Source: an uncultured Oscillospiraceae bacterium (GTDB taxonomy: Bacteria; Bacillota_A; Clostridia; Oscillospirales; Oscillospiraceae). Taken from it: 21,566 nt of DNA. A program made the translations under genes and the position numbers. Numbering within the stretch: position 1 is the first letter of the stretch; each line of letters begins with the position of its first letter. The stretch spans positions 1 through 21,566 of the forward strand of contig CAKTNU010000008.1 of assembly GCA_934589325.1 (NCBI GenBank). Direction: 5' to 3'. Below the pieces are notes generated by a model. The model was not told the DNA's origin, did no database searches, and worked only from the letters and a program-made list of their open reading frames with translations. Of this stretch, positions 8,138 through 17,389 are shown piece after piece.

Positions 8138-8551
8138 ATGAAAGAAAAGCTGAAAAGATTTTTTGAAGGACGACAGGGTATGGACGAGCTGTCCAAGACG
8201 CTGTTCTGGTGCGGGCTCGCAGCCCTGCTGCTGTCAGGTCTGTGCATAGGTCTGCTCAAGGGAGTGCTCAGCAGCATACTGAGCTGGCTCGGTCTTTTTG
8301 CGCTGATCTTCAGCTTTGTGCGCGCATTTTCGCGCCGGCTCTCCCAGCGTGAGCTTGAGAATAATGCATATCTCGCGCTGATAGCCAAGCGCAGGCGCGA
8401 ATGGGCAGCGAAAAAGGATCGCTTCCGTCAGCGGAAAAACTACAAATTTTTCAAGTGCCCCGGCTGCGGCACCATCCTTCGTGTCCCCCGCGGCAAGGGC
8501 AAGATACACATAAGCTGCAAATGCGGGTACATTCTCTACCGTAAGACCTGA
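8138..8551 (+). CDS. Small membrane protein with C-terminal zinc ribbon, function unknown
   Basis: The 137-residue protein has a charged start, two hydrophobic stretches at roughly 22-41 and 43-62 (likely a hairpin of two membrane helices), a very basic linker (about 66-104, rich in Arg and Lys) and a C-terminal zinc ribbon with C107/C110 (CPGC) and C127/C129 (CKCG). The second knuckle is CxC rather than the more usual CxxC. I do not recognise a characterised homologue. The basic linker and ribbon would lie in the cytoplasm and could bind nucleic acid, but this is only inference. A GAGG precedes the ATG by about 8 bases; an overlapping out-of-frame ATG at 8132 stops after two codons. It is a single gene with its own promoter and terminator. 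Confidence 0.8.
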   Translation: MKEKLKRFFEGRQGMDELSKTLFWCGLAALLLSGLCIGLLKGVLSSILSWLGLFALIFSFVRAFSRRLSQRELENNAYLALIAKRRREWAAKKDRFRQRKNYKFFKCPGCGTILRVPRGKGKIHISCKCGYILYRKT

Positions 8552-8574
8552 CTCCGCATATGCGCTGAGATCGT

Positions 8575-8635
8575 AAGGCACATCGGCCGCACTGTCACTT
8601 TAAAGCTGACGGTGACAGGCCGATGTGCCTTTTTG
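8575..8635 (+). terminator. Intrinsic terminator of the zinc-ribbon gene
   Basis: AAGGCACATCGGCC (8575-8588) pairs perfectly with GGCCGATGTGCCTT, with an inner TGTCAC/GTGACA stem, followed by a T-run. The rest of the 243-bp gap up to 8794 is AT-rich leader for the next gene. Confidence 0.85.
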
Positions 8636-8741
8636 TCTGCCCGCCAGCTCCGTAAGCCTCCATTTTGCGGAAGGGGCGGCAAAATATAGCTTCCAACCGC
8701 GATTTTGTTTATTTTAACAGCTTAATTACTTCGAAATTTTG

Positions 8742-8770
8742 TTGCAATTTTTACTTACTGGTTATATACT
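8742..8770 (+). promoter_or_regulatory. Promoter of the acyltransferase/acyl-CoA synthetase unit
   Basis: TTGCAA (8742-8747) and TATACT (8765-8770) are spaced by 17 bp, 24 bases before the ATG. The 45 bases upstream are A/T-rich and could be an UP-element. Confidence 0.7.
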
Positions 8771-8794
8771 GTTACGCGGAAAGGTGGAATAAAT

Positions 8795-9673
8795 ATGGAG
8801 AACAGACCGAAAAAGCGCGGAGACCGTTTCGACGGCTACTGGCTTAGGGACGAAGTCCCGGCTATGAACCAGTTCATGGCATATCTCTTCCCGAACCGTG
8901 CGGATAATGAGGCCTTCATCCGTCAGGAGATCGACCTCCGCCCGATGGACGCTTTCCTTGCGAAAAAGAACGCCGGGCTCGAAAAAGACAAATACAGCTA
9001 TTTTCACGTTATACTCGCCGCTACCGTCAAGTGCTTCGTGCTGCGCCCTCGCATGAACCGCTTTATTTCCGGCAACCGCATATATCAGCGTGACCATATA
9101 TCCGTATCCTTCGTCGTCAAGAAGCGTTTTGAGGACAGCTCCTCCGAGGGTCTTGCATACAAGCGCTACACCGGAGACGATACGATAGACAGTCTTCATT
9201 CCTCTATTCTGGAGGAAATATATCAGTGCCGCCGCACTGACGTTGAGGACAATTCCAACGCCCAGATGCAGAAGCTCGTCCGGCTCCCCCGCTGGCTGCT
9301 GCGCATTGTCGTCAACATTCTATTCAAGCTCGACCGCAAGGGCACCGTTCCTAATGCACTCATCAAGGCCGACCCGAACTATTCGTCAATATTCCTTACG
9401 AATCTCGGTTCAATCGGGCTTGACGCCGGCTACCATCATCTCAACAACTGGGGCACCAACTCCTTCTTCGGCGTCATCGGCAAGAAGCATCCCGCCCCGG
9501 AGTGGCATGAGGACGGCAGCTGCACCGTTCGCCCGGTCCTTGAGCTTGGTCTGACGCTGGACGAACGCATCGGCGACGGCTTCTATTATTCCGGAACCGT
9601 GCGCCTGCTGAGGAAGCTTCTCGAAAACCCGGAGCTTCTGGAGCAGCCCTTCTCCACCGAGGTGGAATACTAA
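8795..9673 (+). CDS. Standalone E2-like (CAT-fold) acyltransferase with catalytic His replaced
   Basis: The 292-residue protein matches the catalytic domain of 2-oxoacid dehydrogenase E2 enzymes (chloramphenicol acetyltransferase fold) without lipoyl or E3-binding domains. Visible landmarks are MNRFISGNRIYQRDHISVSFVV (E2-like strand), SSIFLTNLGSIGLDAG and NNWGTNSFFGVIGKK (active-site channel), and LGLTLDERIGDGFYYSG near the end. The last corresponds to the E2 signature DHRxxDG, but the His that acts as general base is Glu257 (codon GAA). The Asp-Gly of the motif is kept (D261, G262). No E1 or E3 gene is nearby, so it is not part of a dehydrogenase complex. It is followed after 18 bp by an acyl-adenylating enzyme, which suggests transfer of an activated acyl group to an unknown acceptor. 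AAAGGTGG precedes the ATG. Confidence 0.8.
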   Translation: MENRPKKRGDRFDGYWLRDEVPAMNQFMAYLFPNRADNEAFIRQEIDLRPMDAFLAKKNAGLEKDKYSYFHVILAATVKCFVLRPRMNRFISGNRIYQRDHISVSFVVKKRFEDSSSEGLAYKRYTGDDTIDSLHSSILEEIYQCRRTDVEDNSNAQMQKLVRLPRWLLRIVVNILFKLDRKGTVPNALIKADPNYSSIFLTNLGSIGLDAGYHHLNNWGTNSFFGVIGKKHPAPEWHEDGSCTVRPVLELGLTLDERIGDGFYYSGTVRLLRKLLENPELLEQPFSTEVEY

Positions 9674-9691
9674 AGACAGGAGGCAATCACA

Positions 9692-11437
9692 TTGGAGATT
9701 ACCGCCAAGACCCCATGGATAAAAAATCTCGGCGAGGTGCCGCCGCACCTTGACTATTTCCAGGGCTCGATGTTCGAGGCCGTGGAAAAAATCGCCGATC
9801 AATACCCCAACAATATCGCATTTGACTTTATGGGCCGCTCGACGACATACCGCGAGATGGTCACCAACATAGAAAAATGCGCCCGCAGTCTGCGCACCAT
9901 CGGCGTGCGCGAGGGAGACAAGGTCACCATCGCCATGCCGAACTGCCCGCAGGCGATATATATGTTCTACGCCGTCAACCTCGCCGGCGCCATAGCGAAC
10001 ATGGTCCATCCTCTCTCCAGCGAAAAGGAGCTGGAATTTTATATCAACGAATCCGAGAGCGTAACAGTCGTAACGCTCGATCAGTTCTATCACAAGATAG
10101 AGGCCATACGTCAGAACACCTGCGCCGTCAACATCGTCATCGCCCGCATCAAGGACGCACTGTCGCGCCCGATGAAGGCCGGCTACATGCTCACCGAGGG
10201 CAGGAAGATAAGAAAGATCCCTGCCGACGCTCCGGTCATCATGTGGGATGAGTTCATGCATCTCGGCAAGGCCTGCTTCTGGAACTACCGCGTAAAGCGC
10301 GGTGCGGACGACCCCGCCGCAATACTCTATTCCGGCGGCACCACCGGCACGACCAAGGGCATACTTCTCACCAACCTGAACTTCAACGCCCTCGGCCAGC
10401 AGATAATCGCTACGAACCCGATGTTCCGCGTCGGCGACAAGATGCTCTCAGCAATGCCGCTGTTCCACGGCTTCGGCCTCGGCGTATGCATCCACTCGAT
10501 GCTCTCGCAGGGCGGCCGCTGCATACTTGTCCCGCGCTTCACCGCGCAGAGCTATTCCAAGCTCATCACCAAGTACCGCTGCAACTTCATCGCCGGCGTC
10601 CCGACGCTGTACGAGGCTCTGCTTCGCCTGCCGACCATGGAAAAGGCCGACCTGAGCTGCCTCAAGGGTGTTTTCTCCGGCGGAGATTCGCTGTCCGTTG
10701 AGCTGAAGAAGAAATTTGACAAGTTCCTTTACGATCATAAATCCACCATTCAGGTCCGCGAGGGCTACGGCACGACCGAGACCGTCACCGCCTGCTGCCT
10801 GACCCCGTCCCATATGTTCAAGGAGGGCAGCATCGGCCTGCCGTTCCCGGACACCTATATCAAAATAGTCGAGCCCGGCACCGATAAGGAGCTGCCCTAC
10901 GGCGAGGAGGGAGAGATTCTTCTCGCCGGCCCCACCGTCATGAAGGAATACATCAAGCACCCCGAGGAGACCGCGCAGACCCTCCGCCATCACGCAGACG
11001 GCCTCACATGGGTCTACACCGGCGACCTCGGCGTCATGGACAGCGACGGCTTCATCTACTTCAAGGGCCGCAGCAAGCGCATGATAATCTCCTCGGGATA
11101 CAACATCTACCCCGCCCAGCTTGAGAATATTTTCGACGCGAACGAACTGGTGCACATGAGCTGTGTCATCGGTGTGCCCGATCCCTACCGTATGCAGCGG
11201 GTCAAGGTATTCCTTGTCCTCAAGCCCGGTGTTCCGGCCGATGATGATACCCGACGCCAGATAATGGACTATGCCGCCAAGCACATCGCAAAGTACGCGA
11301 TGCCTAAGGAGATAGAGTTCCGCGACGCGCTGCCCAAGACGCTGGTCGGCAAGGTCGCCTACCGTGTCCTTGAGGAAGAGGAGGCCGCCAAGCTCGCCGA
11401 AGCGCAGCAGGCGGCCGAGACCGTCGAGGCAAAATAA
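9692..11437 (+). CDS. AMP-binding acyl-CoA synthetase (long-chain fatty-acid CoA ligase-like)
   Basis: The 581-residue enzyme carries all core motifs of the ANL superfamily: the P-loop YSGGTTGTTKG (213-223), GYGTTE (358-363), YTGDLG (442-447), the hinge SKRMIISSGYNIYP and the late catalytic lysine K554 in LVGKVAYR. It should activate a carboxylic acid with ATP to the acyl-adenylate and pass it to CoA or another thiol. The C-terminus is an Ala/Glu-rich tail. The start codon is TTG at 9692, preceded by a perfect AGGAGG with 8-base spacing. It is co-transcribed with the E2-like acyltransferase 18 bp upstream. Chain length and final acceptor cannot be read from sequence; no carrier protein gene is visible beside it. 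Confidence 0.9.
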   Translation: MEITAKTPWIKNLGEVPPHLDYFQGSMFEAVEKIADQYPNNIAFDFMGRSTTYREMVTNIEKCARSLRTIGVREGDKVTIAMPNCPQAIYMFYAVNLAGAIANMVHPLSSEKELEFYINESESVTVVTLDQFYHKIEAIRQNTCAVNIVIARIKDALSRPMKAGYMLTEGRKIRKIPADAPVIMWDEFMHLGKACFWNYRVKRGADDPAAILYSGGTTGTTKGILLTNLNFNALGQQIIATNPMFRVGDKMLSAMPLFHGFGLGVCIHSMLSQGGRCILVPRFTAQSYSKLITKYRCNFIAGVPTLYEALLRLPTMEKADLSCLKGVFSGGDSLSVELKKKFDKFLYDHKSTIQVREGYGTTETVTACCLTPSHMFKEGSIGLPFPDTYIKIVEPGTDKELPYGEEGEILLAGPTVMKEYIKHPEETAQTLRHHADGLTWVYTGDLGVMDSDGFIYFKGRSKRMIISSGYNIYPAQLENIFDANELVHMSCVIGVPDPYRMQRVKVFLVLKPGVPADDDTRRQIMDYAAKHIAKYAMPKEIEFRDALPKTLVGKVAYRVLEEEEAAKLAEAQQAAETVEAK

Positions 11438-11444
11438 CCGTAGA

Positions 11445-11493
11445 ATAGAAATAGCACCGGATCCCATGGGATCCGGTGCTATTTCTATCGTTT
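11445..11493. terminator. Bidirectional terminator, 21-bp perfect stem
   Basis: Arms 11445-11465 and 11468-11488 are perfect reverse complements, followed on the plus strand by CG and a T-run. It lies between the convergent acyl-CoA synthetase and lipoprotein genes and can end both transcripts. Confidence 0.85.
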
Positions 11494-11949
11494 TTACTTC
11501 TCGGCACGTCCGATACCGAACTCTGCGGCAGCTATGGCCTGATTTCCGTCATGGTCGGAGAATACCATGACCACGCGGTAGCGCCCGTCGGAGAGCTTGC
11601 CGTAGTGGTCGGCTACGTTGAAGTTGAGCTCATCGGTCGCTCCGGCAGGGAGAGTGAGCAGCTGCATGGTCGAGAAGGCCATATTATCCTCGACGACGCA
11701 CCACTTGGAGTTTTTCCATATCTCCAGCCGCTGGCTGACGCCGTAGGTGTAGTCGACGTCGGTCGTATTCTCGATGACCACGGTGAACTCGTCCGTCTCG
11801 TCGGTCACGGTCTTCTGCTTTATGAACATCTGGATCTTGTCGTTGACCTCGCTGTCGCTGTATTCGCTGGGCGTGTATTTTCCCGAGCCGCAGGCGGCAA
11901 GGGACAGCGCAAGTACGCAGCATATAACTGCAGTGATCATTTTTTTCAT
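11494..11949 (-). CDS. Small lipoprotein with a bacterial Ig-like domain
   Basis: From the preferred ATG at 11949 the protein is 151 residues: MKKMITAVICCVLALSLAAC is a lipoprotein signal peptide with lipobox LAAC (Cys20 lipidated). After a short polar linker, the segment FTVVIENTTDVDYTYGVSQ through LPAGATDELNFNVADHYGKLSDGRYRVVMVF looks like the Ig-like beta-sandwich (Big_14 type) common in Clostridia surface lipoproteins. Its role is unknown; such domains often mediate binding or sense envelope state. The open frame extends upstream to 12057, but AAAGGAG is 8 bases before 11949 and only 2 before the in-frame ATG at 11955. It lies downstream of guaB beyond a terminator; I see no convincing promoter of its own, so it may depend on read-through. 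Confidence 0.8.
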   Translation of the reverse strand: MKKMITAVICCVLALSLAACGSGKYTPSEYSDSEVNDKIQMFIKQKTVTDETDEFTVVIENTTDVDYTYGVSQRLEIWKNSKWCVVEDNMAFSTMQLLTLPAGATDELNFNVADHYGKLSDGRYRVVMVFSDHDGNQAIAAAEFGIGRAEK

Positions 11950-12016
11950 TTTCATTGCTCCTTTCGGGGTTATGCCCTTATGACGGCAGTGCGCACAGAA
12001 AGTTCCCGCTGCGGGG

Positions 12017-12052
12017 AAAATATCCGGCAGAATTTTTTCTGCCGGATATTTT
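12017..12052 (-). terminator. Intrinsic terminator of guaB
   Basis: A 16-bp perfect stem (12017-12032 with 12037-12052) with a 4-base loop starts 1 bp after the guaB stop. On the minus strand the 3' arm ends in TATTTT but then runs into C's, so termination may be partial, leaving read-through to the lipoprotein gene. Confidence 0.7.
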
Positions 12053-12053
12053 A

Positions 12054-13598
<1,545 letters not shown>

Positions 13599-13617
13599 TT
13601 AAACTGGTATCCGGCCG

Positions 13618-13631
13618 TTTTTCGCGAAAAA
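13618..13631. promoter_or_regulatory. 14-bp perfect palindrome in the guaB/VOC divergent gap
   Basis: TTTTTCGCGAAAAA is a perfect palindrome lying between and upstream of both -35 boxes (13594 and 13664), and is itself flanked by CCGG on each side. It has the form of a repressor/activator site; the protein is unknown. Confidence 0.45.
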
Positions 13632-13663
13632 AGTCCGGTTTATTTTTATGCATGCCCCGGCAC

Positions 13664-13692
13664 TTGTCTCCACGGGCGGTTTTGTGTATAAT
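13664..13692 (+). promoter_or_regulatory. Promoter of the VOC-family gene
   Basis: TTGTCT (13664-13669) and perfect TATAAT (13687-13692) are spaced by 17 bp, 33 bases before the ATG. Confidence 0.75.
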
Positions 13693-13725
13693 AAAGCCAA
13701 ATTTGATCTTTAAGGAGCTGACAAT

Positions 13726-14091
13726 ATGGATTTCAAGATGATACACGAAAACTACAACGTCTCCGATCTGGAGCGGTCGATCGGGTTCTATCAGGCGGCA
13801 CTCGGCCTGCACGAGAGCCGGCGCAAGGAGTCCGACGCGTTCACGATAGTCTATATGCAGGATGCGTCCGGCGATTTTGAGCTTGAGCTGACCTGGCTGC
13901 GCGACCACCAGCAGAAGTATGACCTCGGCGAGTGTGAGTTCCATCTCGCCTTCCGCACGGACGATTATGCCGCTGCTCACGCGCTGCATGAGCAGATGGG
14001 CTGCATCTGCTTTGAGAACCCCGCTATGGGCATATATTTCATCGAGGACCCCGATGGGTACTGGCTGGAGATAGTTCCGGCAAGGAGATAA
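13726..14091 (+). CDS. VOC-family protein, glyoxalase I (lactoylglutathione lyase)-like
   Basis: The 121-residue protein has the paired beta-alpha-beta-beta-beta layout of the VOC fold. The four metal ligands of E. coli-type glyoxalase I have counterparts: H7 (MIHENYNV), E54 (FELELTW), H73 (EFHLAF) and E115 (WLEIVP). LERSIGFYQAALGL is the typical first helix region. Glyoxalase I isomerises the hemithioacetal of methylglyoxal and a thiol to S-lactoyl-thiol. The length suits a single-domain Ni/Co-type enzyme, but other VOC enzymes share these residues, so the substrate is not certain. AAGGAG lies 8 bases before the ATG. It has its own promoter and ends at a terminator shared with the convergent NUDIX gene. 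Confidence 0.85.
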   Translation: MDFKMIHENYNVSDLERSIGFYQAALGLHESRRKESDAFTIVYMQDASGDFELELTWLRDHQQKYDLGECEFHLAFRTDDYAAAHALHEQMGCICFENPAMGIYFIEDPDGYWLEIVPARR

Positions 14092-14094
14092 ACG

Positions 14095-14126
14095 AAAAAC
14101 GCACGGTTCAAAACCGTGCGTTTTTT
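14095..14126. terminator. Bidirectional terminator overlapping the NUDIX stop codon
   Basis: AAAAACGCACGGTT (14095-14108) pairs with AACCGTGCGTTTTT (14112-14125) around a CAA loop, with T-runs on both strands. The NUDIX stop codon (14110-14108) lies in the loop and one stem arm encodes its last residues. Confidence 0.9.
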
Positions 14127-14674
14127 AATTTATTATTCAGCTTTTTGTACACGCGCTCGACGAACCACGGCTCGGTCGAGGCTTCCAGTGCGCCGTCAAG
14201 CGTGAACCACGCCACGGCGCTGTTCTCATCCTCGCGGACGTGCAGAGCCTCGCCGTCGTCGGCCTCCAGAAGATAGGTCACGTTCAGGTGCAGATGACTC
14301 GGAACATACTGCCCGCGCTTCTCGTGACCGTCCACAGTCAATACCTCAAGCGAAAATATTTCCGGCGTTACGGCGCGCACGTTCTTCACGCCCGTCTCCT
14401 CGCGGCATTCACGCACGGCTACAGACAGCAGATCCGTCTCGCCGTCGGCATGTCCGCCCGTCCACGACCATGAGTCGTATATCTTATGGTATGCCATAAG
14501 CACGCGGTCCCGCGCCGGATTCACCACCCAGCCGGAGGCGGTCATATGCGCGATGAGATTCGTGCGCAGAAAAGCATCGTCGTTTCTGCGTATAAAGTCC
14601 AGGATCACGGCCTTGTCGCGCTCCTCCTGCTCACAGCAGGGGCGGTAGGCCAGAATATCCTCATAAATGCCCAT
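14108..14674 (-). CDS. NUDIX hydrolase
   Basis: From the ATG at 14674 the protein is 188 residues. It carries a NUDIX box GGHADGETDLLSVAVRECREETGV at about residues 73-96; the REcrEE metal-binding core is intact, while the first Glu of the box is shifted by one place relative to the usual Gx5Ex7REUxEExGU, as in the GHADG-D/E-TDLL subgroup. NUDIX enzymes cleave nucleoside diphosphates linked to another group; the substrate is unknown here. GTG 14683 and ATG 14680 are alternative starts, but GGAG is 8 bases from 14674 and too near the others. It is last in the metK-DUF1643-nitrilase-NUDIX unit, 5 bp after the nitrilase. Confidence 0.88.
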   Translation of the reverse strand: MGIYEDILAYRPCCEQEERDKAVILDFIRRNDDAFLRTNLIAHMTASGWVVNPARDRVLMAYHKIYDSWSWTGGHADGETDLLSVAVRECREETGVKNVRAVTPEIFSLEVLTVDGHEKRGQYVPSHLHLNVTYLLEADDGEALHVREDENSAVAWFTLDGALEASTEPWFVERVYKKLNNKLKNARF

Positions 14675-14679
14675 ACGCA

Positions 14680-15504
14680 TCACTCCGCTACTGCATACAG
14701 ATCGCGCCGCAGCAGATCCAGAGTCGGCAGGCTGCGCCGCACCTCGTCAACGACGCTAAGGTCAATGTCGGCGTAAAGTATTTCCTCTCCGGTGCCTCCC
14801 TCGCACAGCGTTTCGGTGTTTGGGGAAACGACCGTGGAATGTCCCCAGCTGCGCCAGTGTATGCGCTCATCGGTAGCCGCGCAGCAGCCGGCGACAAATA
14901 TCTGATCGTCTATCGCACGGGTACGTGTGAAAGCTTCCCAATTCTTTGGTCCGGTCGTCATTGTAAACTGCGCCGGAACAAATACGAGCTCCGCCCCGCG
15001 CATCGCCATAGCGCGGAACAGCTCCGGGAACCGGATATCAAAGCATATCGCGATGCCCATGCGCCCGAACTCCGTATCAAATACGGCAATACTGTCCCCG
15101 GGGGCGAAAAAATCCGCCTCACAGCTGTGCAGAGTGGGCAGATGCGCCTCAAAAAGATGCGTCTTGCGGTACTTTGCAAGCTGTCTGCCATGCCGGTCAA
15201 AGACATAGCAGGTGTTGTACATCTTTCCGTCCTCGACCTCAGCCACACTTCCGCCGACAAGCAGCAGCGAATATTTCTCCGCCCACTCCGCAAGCCGCTC
15301 GACAATGTCCGCACTGCCGCGCTCGGCAAACATACGGAACGATGCGCTGCGGTACTGGCAGCAGAACAGCTCCGGCAGCATCGCCGCCTGAGCGCCGTTC
15401 CCTGCCGCCTCGCGAAGCATGGCCTCTGTCTTGGCTAGGGTAGCTTCAATATCCGGTTCTGTACGCAGCTGGCACAGAGCCAGTCTGAATTTTTCATCGC
15501 TCAT
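14680..15504 (-). CDS. Nit2-like carbon-nitrogen hydrolase (probable omega-amidase)
   Basis: The 274-residue protein has the full nitrilase triad: E45 (LPELF), K114 (YRKTHLF) and C154 (AICFDIRFPE). The stretches LFEAHLP, MTTGPKNWEAFTRTRAIDDQ, WGHSTVVSP and the final RRDLYAV strongly recall human NIT2 omega-amidase (from memory, not aligned). Omega-amidase hydrolyses alpha-ketoglutaramate or alpha-ketosuccinamate, by-products of glutamine/asparagine transaminases. In Bacillus the related MtnU accompanies S-box-controlled methionine salvage, which fits its place here behind a SAM riboswitch. It starts 3 bp after the DUF1643 stop, with TGGAGA about 11 bases upstream, and its stop overlaps ATG 14680 by one base. 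Cytoplasmic. Confidence 0.88.
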   Translation of the reverse strand: MSDEKFRLALCQLRTEPDIEATLAKTEAMLREAAGNGAQAAMLPELFCCQYRSASFRMFAERGSADIVERLAEWAEKYSLLLVGGSVAEVEDGKMYNTCYVFDRHGRQLAKYRKTHLFEAHLPTLHSCEADFFAPGDSIAVFDTEFGRMGIAICFDIRFPELFRAMAMRGAELVFVPAQFTMTTGPKNWEAFTRTRAIDDQIFVAGCCAATDERIHWRSWGHSTVVSPNTETLCEGGTGEEILYADIDLSVVDEVRRSLPTLDLLRRDLYAVAE

Positions 15505-15507
15505 ATC

Positions 15508-16125
15508 TCAAATGGTCTCCAGATAACCGTCAATGTCGAAATCCACCGTTTTCTCGTCCTTACGGAGGTACAGCGGATGGTGCGGATGCCCCTTTGCGGA
15601 GCATTTGCCCGCGCAGAGCCAGTGCGCATTATAGCGCCGGCCGATATCGGCCATGTCGCGCACACAGTCGGGCAGATACGGCCGCTTCTCTATTATCGTC
15701 CCCCACGCAGCCCAGACCGCAGGACGCACACCGTCGCCGACGTGAGAAAGTATGTATTCAAACGCCCGCATATTTTCACTGTGCAGCCGGACATTCAGCT
15801 TTCTGTCCATATCGTCCGGCCGAGTGGCTCGCTGGGCGTAGACATTGAACATTATCCAGCTGTCAAAGCCGTTTCCGGCCGCGATGCGCGAGACCGATTT
15901 GAGGGTGTTGTCCAAGTCGCCGGGAGCGGCGGTGGATGGATTTATGCCGATGCAGATGAGCGGATCCTTGCCTCGGGTACCGAGAATATATCGGTATTCG
16001 GTGTAAAAATCCGGCACATACAGCCATTCGGCACTGTCATAGCCGCCCTGCCTCCCGGAGGAGGCAAGGGCATCGTCGAAGCTGAGAATATCTACGGTCT
16101 GGCTTGCCCCGCTCGGGATATGCAT
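15508..16125 (-). CDS. DUF1643 domain protein, function unknown
   Basis: The 205-residue protein contains the DUF1643 pattern: YRYILGTRG (44-52), ICIGINPSTAAPGDLDNT (57-74), a basic/aromatic segment WIMFNVYAQRATRP (90-103), AVWAAWGTIIEKRPYL and a late HHPLYLRKDE. No function has been shown for this family to my knowledge. The conserved NPSTA, NvYaqRAT and HPLYL blocks look like a nucleotide or nucleic-acid related active site, but I do not assign one. Its ATG overlaps the metK stop by one base (TAATG), which suggests translational coupling, with GAGG and GGTGA upstream inside metK. This puts it under the metK SAM riboswitch. Confidence 0.85.
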   Translation of the reverse strand: MHIPSGASQTVDILSFDDALASSGRQGGYDSAEWLYVPDFYTEYRYILGTRGKDPLICIGINPSTAAPGDLDNTLKSVSRIAAGNGFDSWIMFNVYAQRATRPDDMDRKLNVRLHSENMRAFEYILSHVGDGVRPAVWAAWGTIIEKRPYLPDCVRDMADIGRRYNAHWLCAGKCSAKGHPHHPLYLRKDEKTVDFDIDGYLETI

Positions 16126-17306
16126 TACTTCACCGCCTCAAGCAGCTCTACGGTACGGTCGGTGCGCTCCCAGGTCACGTTCAGGTCAGTGCGGCCCATA
16201 TGACCGTAGGCGGCAAGCTGGCGGTATATCGGGCGGCGCAAGTCGAGATCGCGGATTATCGCGCTCGGGCGCAGGTCAAACACCTTCTGCACAGCCTCGG
16301 CAAGCTTTTCGTCGCTGACCTTGCCGGTGCCGAAGGTCTCTACCAGTACGGAGACCGGGCGGGCAACGCCGATGGCATAGGCAAGCTCTATCTGGCAGCG
16401 GCGGGCGAGTCCTGCCGCGACGACATTCTTTGCAACGTAGCGGGCCGCATAAGCAGCGCTGCGGTCGACCTTGGTGGGATCCTTGCCGGAGAACGCGCCG
16501 CCGCCGTGGGGCGCGCTGCCGCCGTAGGTGTCGACGATTATCTTGCGGCCGGTCAGTCCGGAATCGCCCTGCGGACCGCCAATAACGAAGCGGCCGGTCG
16601 GGTTGACGTAGTACTTGGTATCCGCGTCAAGCAGCTCTGCGGGAACAACAGGCTTAATGACAAGCTCTATCATATCGCGGCGTATCTGCTCCAGCTCCAC
16701 GTCGGGTGAGTGCTGGGTAGAGATGACGACAGTATCCACGCGGACAGGATGATGGTTCTCGTCGTACTCGACAGTGACCTGAGTCTTGCCGTCGGGACGG
16801 AGGTAGCTGACAAGGCCGTCCTTGCGCACCTGGGTGAGCCGCTTTGCGAGCTTATGGGCAAGCATTATCGCTATCGGCATGAGCTCCTCGGTCTCGTCGC
16901 AGGCATAGCCGAACATCATGCCCTGATCACCGGCGCCGTTCTGAAGCTCCGCGTCCTCGCCGTTCTTGTTCTCGAGCGCCCTGTCAACGCCCATCGCGAT
17001 GTCTCCGGACTGCTCGTCGATGTTGGTGATGATGCCGCAGGTGTCGCAGTCAAAGCCGTACTTCGCGCGGTCATAGCCGATACTGCGGATGACCTCACGG
17101 GTTATTTTGGGGATGTCAACATAGCACTTGGTGCTTATCTCGCCCATGATATGGACCAGACCGGTGGACACGGTCGTCTCGCAGGCGACGCGGCCCTGCG
17201 GATCCTGCTCCATGATTGCGTCAAGCACGGCGTCGGATATCTGGTCGCAAATCTTGTCGGGATGTCCTTCTGTCACAGACTCGGAAGTGAAGAAATATCT
17301 GCTCAT
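16125..17306 (-). CDS. metK: S-adenosylmethionine synthetase
   Basis: MetK makes SAM from methionine and ATP with Mg2+ and K+. The 393-residue protein shows [11 protein letters not shown] at the N-terminus (His15 and Asp17 at the active site), the ATP-binding GAGDQG (about 123-128) and the phosphate loop GGGAFSGKD (about 265-273). Length is standard. The ATG at 17306 is preceded by AAAGGA about 9 bases upstream. It is the first gene after an S-box riboswitch with terminator, so it should be switched off when SAM is plentiful. DUF1643, nitrilase and NUDIX genes follow in the same direction with almost no gap. Confidence 0.98.
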   Translation of the reverse strand: MSRYFFTSESVTEGHPDKICDQISDAVLDAIMEQDPQGRVACETTVSTGLVHIMGEISTKCYVDIPKITREVIRSIGYDRAKYGFDCDTCGIITNIDEQSGDIAMGVDRALENKNGEDAELQNGAGDQGMMFGYACDETEELMPIAIMLAHKLAKRLTQVRKDGLVSYLRPDGKTQVTVEYDENHHPVRVDTVVISTQHSPDVELEQIRRDMIELVIKPVVPAELLDADTKYYVNPTGRFVIGGPQGDSGLTGRKIIVDTYGGSAPHGGGAFSGKDPTKVDRSAAYAARYVAKNVVAAGLARRCQIELAYAIGVARPVSVLVETFGTGKVSDEKLAEAVQKVFDLRPSAIIRDLDLRRPIYRQLAAYGHMGRTDLNVTWERTDRTVELLEAVK

Positions 17307-17345
17307 ATTAATTTATCCTTTCTGCCTTACGGGAGTGTGGGCAGC

Positions 17346-17369
17346 AAAAAGCCCCGCCTGTCGGCGGGG
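17346..17369 (-). terminator. S-box expression-platform terminator of metK
   Basis: On the minus strand CCCCGCC (17369-17363), a GACA loop and GGCGGGG (17358-17352) are followed by C and five T's (17350-17346), 39 bases before metK. CCGCCG in the 5' arm could alternatively pair with CGGCGG (17410-17405) at the 3' end of the aptamer, a candidate antiterminator. Confidence 0.85.
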
Positions 17370-17389
17370 TCTGACTTGCGCTTATATAG

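Noticed and set aside
10448..11467. 339-codon open frame on the minus strand opposite the acyl-CoA synthetase
   Set aside because: Shadow; it would begin inside the terminator hairpin at 11445-11488.
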